Below, one piece after another: positions 60,884 to 64,000 of a stretch of 64,000 bases of DNA (positions are counted from its first letter, which is position 1; the number at the start of each line of letters is the position of its first letter). The DNA is taken from contig NZ_BAAAPN010000034.1 in the NCBI RefSeq assembly GCF_039531165.1, positions 1 through 64,000 of the forward strand, read 5' to 3'. Both the position numbers and the translations under genes were made by a program. A model generated the notes under the pieces. It did no database searches. It had not been told where the DNA came from and worked only from the letters and a program-made list of their open reading frames with translations. Source of the stretch: Nostocoides_A vanveenii (GTDB taxonomy: Bacteria > Actinomycetota > Actinomycetes > Actinomycetales > Dermatophilaceae).

Positions 60884-61507
60884 TCAGTCGAGGAAGCGCG
60901 ACGGATCGCCCGCCCCGACGCGCACCACCTCGGGCACGCCACTGGAGTAGTCGACCACGGTCGTCGGACGGGCCACGCACTCCCCGGCATCCAAGATCAG
61001 GTCGACGCTGTGGTCGAGTTCGTCCTTGACCAGCCACCCCTCGGTCATAGGCTCCTCCTCCCCCGGCAGGATCAAGGTGCTGCTGAGCATCGGTTCGCCG
61101 AGTTCGGCCAGGAGCGCCTGCACGATCGGCGTGCCGGGAATGCGCACGCCCACGGTCTTCTTCTTGGCCTGCAAGAGCTTTCGCGGCACTTCCTTGGTCG
61201 CCGGCAGGATAAAGGTGTACGGGCCCGGAGTTGCCGCCTTGACCGCCCGGAAGACCGCATTGTCGACGATCACGACATGACCCAGCTGCGCGAAGTCGCG
61301 ACAGACGAGCGTGTAGTGGTGCTTGTCGTCGAGCCGGCGGATCTCGCGGATCCGGTCCTTGGCCTCCTGATTGCCCATGGTCGCTCCGAGGGCATAACCG
61401 GAGTCGGTCGGATAGGCGATCAGGCCGCCGTCCCGCAGGACATCGACCGCGGCGCGGATCGCGCGCGGCTGGGGGTCGACCGGGTGGACATCGAGCAGGC
61501 GAGCCAT
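60884..61507 (-). CDS. YciO/Sua5/YrdC-family protein (threonylcarbamoyl-AMP synthase-like)
   Basis: Sua5/YrdC proteins make threonylcarbamoyl-AMP for the t6A37 tRNA modification; YciO relatives may do so poorly. The 207-residue protein has the N-terminal LRDGGLIAYPTDSGYALGA, KDRIREIRRLDDKHH, TPGPYTFILPATKEVP and VGVRIPGTPI. The PTDSGYAL wording and short length match YciO better than Sua5. The frame is open to 62296, but ATG 61507 is the start (TAGGCT seven bases upstream). A second, essential TsaC is expected elsewhere. Confidence 0.8.
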   Translation of the reverse strand: MARLLDVHPVDPQPRAIRAAVDVLRDGGLIAYPTDSGYALGATMGNQEAKDRIREIRRLDDKHHYTLVCRDFAQLGHVVIVDNAVFRAVKAATPGPYTFILPATKEVPRKLLQAKKKTVGVRIPGTPIVQALLAELGEPMLSSTLILPGEEEPMTEGWLVKDELDHSVDLILDAGECVARPTTVVDYSSGVPEVVRVGAGDPSRFLD

Positions 61508-61512
61508 GACGG

Positions 61513-61785
61513 TCAGCCTAGGGCGCGCAGTTCGGCCAGGCGCACCTGCAGGCCTGCCGCCACCGCGTCGATCTCGGCGACCTTGCTCCGAGCGGTCGTG
61601 CCACGAACGATGGTGACGGCCCGTGGACGCACGCCGAACGCGGCGGCGAGGGCACGGCATACGGCCTCGTTGGCGCGTCCGTCCACGGCGGGTGCGGACA
61701 CCGCGACGACCAAGGCCTCCTCGCCCCACAGCCCACCGACTCGGGTCCGCGAGGCGCCAGGACGGACGCGGATGCTCACCTGCAC
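61513..61785 (-). CDS. DUF167 (YggU-like) protein
   Basis: A 90-residue protein of the YggU family: SIRVRPGASRTRVGGLWG, then VSAPAVDGRANEAVCRALAA and IVRGTTARSKVAEID, all family landmarks. The role is unknown; the fold is small alpha/beta. Start GTG 61785. It lies five bases before the yciO-like gene on the same strand. Confidence 0.85.
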   Translation of the reverse strand: MQVSIRVRPGASRTRVGGLWGEEALVVAVSAPAVDGRANEAVCRALAAAFGVRPRAVTIVRGTTARSKVAEIDAVAAGLQVRLAELRALG

Positions 61786-61790
61786 ACCCG

Positions 61791-61796
61791 TATTCT
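61791..61796 (+). promoter_or_regulatory. -10-like hexamer for the RlmC-type gene, leaderless spacing
   Basis: TATTCT, eight bases, then GTG 61805. The hexamer lies six bases beyond the start codon of the leftward DUF167 gene, so the two genes are divergent with almost no gap. Confidence 0.45.
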
Positions 61797-61804
61797 CGTC
61801 GTTC

Positions 61805-62938
61805 GTGGACTGCCGCTACTACGACGCGGGCGCGTGTCGCTCGTGCACGCTGATGGGCAGCCCGTATGCCGCGCAGGTCACCGCGAAGCAGTCGGCCGTG
61901 GCCGCCGCGCTCGCCCCCGCGGCCCCGGACGCCCGCTGGCTGCCCGCCGTCACCGGACCGGAGCAGGGGTTCCGCAACAAGGCCAAGCTCGTCGCCGGTG
62001 GCGTCCCTGGCCACGTGACGCTGGGCATCCTCGGCCCCGGCGGCGCAGGCGTCGATCTGCGTGGCTGCGGCCTGCACGAGGCCGCGATCGTCGCCGCACT
62101 CCCCCACCTCGCCGACTTCGTCGACACCATCGGCCTGATCCCGTATGCCGTGCCCACCCGCCACGGTGAGCTCAAGCATGTGGTCGTCACCGCCGCGCCG
62201 AGCGGTGAGCTGATGATCCGCTTCGTTCTGCGCAGTACCCACCAGGAGGCGCTCATGCGCAGCCGGCTGCCCCGTCTGCTCGCGGCCCTCCCCCAAGCTC
62301 GAGTCGTCTCGCTCAACATCCAGCCCAAACCGGCGGCCATCATCGAAGGTGACCGCGAAATCGTTCTCACGCAGGAAGATTCACTGCGTATGACGGTCGG
62401 CCCGGCCCCGCTCTATCTGCGCCCGGACGGCTTCTTCCAAACCAACAGCACGGTTGCGGCTGCCCTCTATTCGCAGGCCCAGGCCTGGATCGACGCGGCC
62501 GACCCGACGACCGTCTGGGACCTCTATTGCGGCGTCGGCGGCTTCGCCTTCGCCGCCGTCGCCCCGGGCCGACGCGTGGGCGGTGTCGAGATCGCCCCCG
62601 GTGCAATCGCCTCCGCGCGTCGCACGAGCGCCGAACTCGGGCTGACGCCACCGGCCCTCACCTTTGCCATCGGTGATGCCGCGCACGCCGCGGACACGCT
62701 GCCGGCTCCGCCCGACGTGGTCATCGTCAACCCGCCCCGCCGCGGCCTGGATCCCGATCTGCTCGCCCGGCTCGACGACGCGCCGGCCACAACCCTGATC
62801 TATTCCAGTTGCAACCCCGCGACCCTCGCGCGCGATCTCGCCGCACTCACCAGCTGGCGGGTGAGTCAAGCGCGGCTTTTCGACATGTTCCCGCAGACCG
62901 ACCACCACGAGGTGGCCGTGGTCGCCCACCGGGTCTGA
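61805..62938 (+). CDS. rlmC: 23S rRNA (uracil-C5)-methyltransferase, RlmC type
   Basis: This TrmA-family enzyme methylates a uracil in 23S rRNA (U747 in the E. coli RlmC case). At the N-terminus, CRYYDAGACRSCTLM with a later RGCGLHE provides the four cysteines of the [4Fe-4S] cluster. The SAM site is WDLYCGVGGFAFAAV, the NPPRRGLDPDLL motif follows, and the catalytic Cys is in IYSSCNPATLARDL. GTG 61805 gives 377 residues, the RlmC length; the open frame further left is not family-like. Lack of an N-terminal TRAM domain separates it from RlmD. Confidence 0.85.
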   Translation: MDCRYYDAGACRSCTLMGSPYAAQVTAKQSAVAAALAPAAPDARWLPAVTGPEQGFRNKAKLVAGGVPGHVTLGILGPGGAGVDLRGCGLHEAAIVAALPHLADFVDTIGLIPYAVPTRHGELKHVVVTAAPSGELMIRFVLRSTHQEALMRSRLPRLLAALPQARVVSLNIQPKPAAIIEGDREIVLTQEDSLRMTVGPAPLYLRPDGFFQTNSTVAAALYSQAQAWIDAADPTTVWDLYCGVGGFAFAAVAPGRRVGGVEIAPGAIASARRTSAELGLTPPALTFAIGDAAHAADTLPAPPDVVIVNPPRRGLDPDLLARLDDAPATTLIYSSCNPATLARDLAALTSWRVSQARLFDMFPQTDHHEVAVVAHRV

Positions 62939-62952
62939 TACCGCATCCGGCC

Positions 62953-64000
62953 TCAGTCGCCGGCGCCCAGTCCGGCGTGCTCCTGGCGCAGATCGCGCTT
63001 GAGGATCTTGCCGCTCGGATTCTTGGGGAGGGCGTCGGCGAAAACGACGTGCTTCGGTGTCTTGAACCCGGCCAGCACGGAGCGCGTATGCGCGATGACC
63101 GCCTCCTCGGTCAAGTCGGCCCCCGCCTTGGGCACGACCACCGCGGTCACCGACTCCACCCAGAGCGGATGGGGAATGCCGAAGACCGCGACCTCAGCCA
63201 CGCCGTCGAGCAGGTAGATGGCCTCCTCCACCTCGCGGGAGGCGACATTCTCACCGCCCGATTTGATCATGTCCTTCTTGCGGTCGACGACATGGAGGTG
63301 CCCGTCGTCATCGAGGTAGCCCAGGTCGCCGGAGTGGAACCAGCCGCCGCGGAACGCCTCGGCGGTCTTGTCCGGGTCGTTGTAGTAGCCAAGGGTCGCG
63401 TGCGGGCTGCGATGCACGATCTCCCCGACGACGCCCGGAGCAACGGGCTGGTCGGCGTCGTCGACGACGATCGTCTCGACGTTCAACGACGCGCGGCCGG
63501 CCGAACCGGCATGCGCGAGCTGCTCGTTCGGGCGCAGGATCGTTGCCAGCGGCGCCATTTCGGTCTGTCCGTAGAAGTTCCAGAAGGAGACCTCGGGCAG
63601 TCGGTCCTGCAACTCCTTGAGCACCTCGACGGGCATCGGCGAGGCGCCGTAGTAGCCCTTGCGCAGCGATGACAGGTCCGCGCCGTCGAAGCCGGGGTGA
63701 CGCAACAACCCGATCCACACCGTCGGCGGGGCGAAGTACTTCGTCACGCCCGCACGCTCGATGGTGGCGAGGATCGCCGCCGGGTCCGGCGCCGGCAGGA
63801 GCACACTGCTGGCCCCGAGATAGATGTCCGGGCCGAGGAAGCAGTCCAGTTGGGCGCAGTGGTAGAGGGGCAGGGTGTGCAGTTCGACATCGTCGCGATC
63901 CATGCCGCCGTCGGCGATGCAGCTGACGTACTGCCACAGCAGTGACCGGCTCGAGTGAAGCACGCCCTTGGGGCGGGATTCGGTGCCGGACGTATACATC
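62953..64000 (-). CDS. AMP-forming acyl-CoA synthetase, C-terminal part
   Basis: The gene enters from the right edge; its 5' part is outside. About 348 residues are visible, starting at the adenylation core YTSGTESRPKGVLHSS. NFYGQTEMAP (A5), YYNDPDKTAEAF, WFHSGDLGYLDDDG (A7), the hinge DRKKDMIKSGGENV and the catalytic lysine region NPSGKILKRDLR (A10) follow. These fit medium- or long-chain acyl-CoA or related ligases; substrate is not readable. The stop is 15 bp from the rlmC stop, tail-to-tail. Confidence 0.88.
   Translation of the reverse strand, partial: MYTSGTESRPKGVLHSSRSLLWQYVSCIADGGMDRDDVELHTLPLYHCAQLDCFLGPDIYLGASSVLLPAPDPAAILATIERAGVTKYFAPPTVWIGLLRHPGFDGADLSSLRKGYYGASPMPVEVLKELQDRLPEVSFWNFYGQTEMAPLATILRPNEQLAHAGSAGRASLNVETIVVDDADQPVAPGVVGEIVHRSPHATLGYYNDPDKTAEAFRGGWFHSGDLGYLDDDGHLHVVDRKKDMIKSGGENVASREVEEAIYLLDGVAEVAVFGIPHPLWVESVTAVVVPKAGADLTEEAVIAHTRSVLAGFKTPKHVVFADALPKNPSGKILKRDLRQEHAGLGAGD

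Overview
The window is GC-rich DNA from an actinomycete. RbpA, a neighbouring Lnt/Ppm1 pair, an FxsA-family membrane protein, a SigR-type promoter and many GTG starts all point to Actinomycetota. The gene mix would fit an Intrasporangiaceae/Dermatophilaceae-like genome, but that is inference. Two compartments are clear. The chromosomal backbone is roughly 0.8-33.5 kb and 57.4-64 kb. Between them lies a 24 kb accessory block made of two adjacent mobile units.

Backbone, left part. A broken IS3 OrfA and a 5'-truncated HNH (13E12-type) gene sit at the left edge. Next is the leftward biotin cluster bioB-bioA-bioF-bioD, with a KamA-family radical SAM gene just upstream. A divergent kdd gene follows, then a decayed ECF sigma factor with its partner gene, an aldo/keto reductase, malic enzyme, phosphoketolase and a family-5 uracil-DNA glycosylase. 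The kamD-kamE-kal operon comes next. KamA, KamDE, Kdd and Kal make up most of the anaerobic lysine fermentation route (lysine to beta-lysine, 3,5-diaminohexanoate, 3-keto-5-aminohexanoate, then 3-aminobutyryl-CoA to crotonyl-CoA). Only Kce is not seen. The region continues with lnt-ppm1-fxsA (lipoprotein acylation and polyprenyl-phosphate-mannose synthesis), rbpA behind a SigR-type promoter, an MFS transporter, a secreted M15 peptidase and a TreS-like GH13 enzyme. It ends with a CoA-disulfide reductase/rhodanese fusion behind a CsoR/CstR-like operator, glmS and a D12-class adenine methyltransferase.

Accessory block. Unit 1 (33.84-39.03 kb) is flanked by 67-bp imperfect direct repeats that carry a palindromic core. 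It holds a tyrosine recombinase, an Xre regulator and a zinc-ribbon recombinase-like protein in one coupled operon, plus an ORC/CDC6-type ATPase whose stop codon lies inside the left repeat. Unit 2 is a Tn7-like transposon bounded exactly at 39091-57386. It has matched TGTTT...GAAA-NN-TGGCCA ends and a perfect 5-bp target duplication (GTTCC). It carries tnsA-tnsB-tnsC-tniQ and a cargo of a GIY-YIG protein, an Xre regulator, a membrane protein, a lipoprotein, two HEPN-like proteins and a four-gene operon of type III Mod, type III Res, a Schlafen-type AlbA_2 protein and a SIR2 protein. That operon looks like a layered anti-phage system.

Backbone, right part. An iron-containing alcohol dehydrogenase (HOT type) is frameshifted and abuts the transposon. 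Then come a DUF1801 protein, sucrose phosphorylase, a YciO/Sua5-type protein, a DUF167 protein, an RlmC-type rRNA methyltransferase and a truncated acyl-CoA synthetase.

Two sequence-level signals separate backbone from accessory DNA. The octamer GGCATACG/CGTATGCC occurs about 30 times in about 40 kb of backbone and was not found by eye in the 24 kb block. Eleven backbone genes have a -10-like hexamer (usually TANNNT) 6-8 nt before the start codon, which suggests leaderless transcription.
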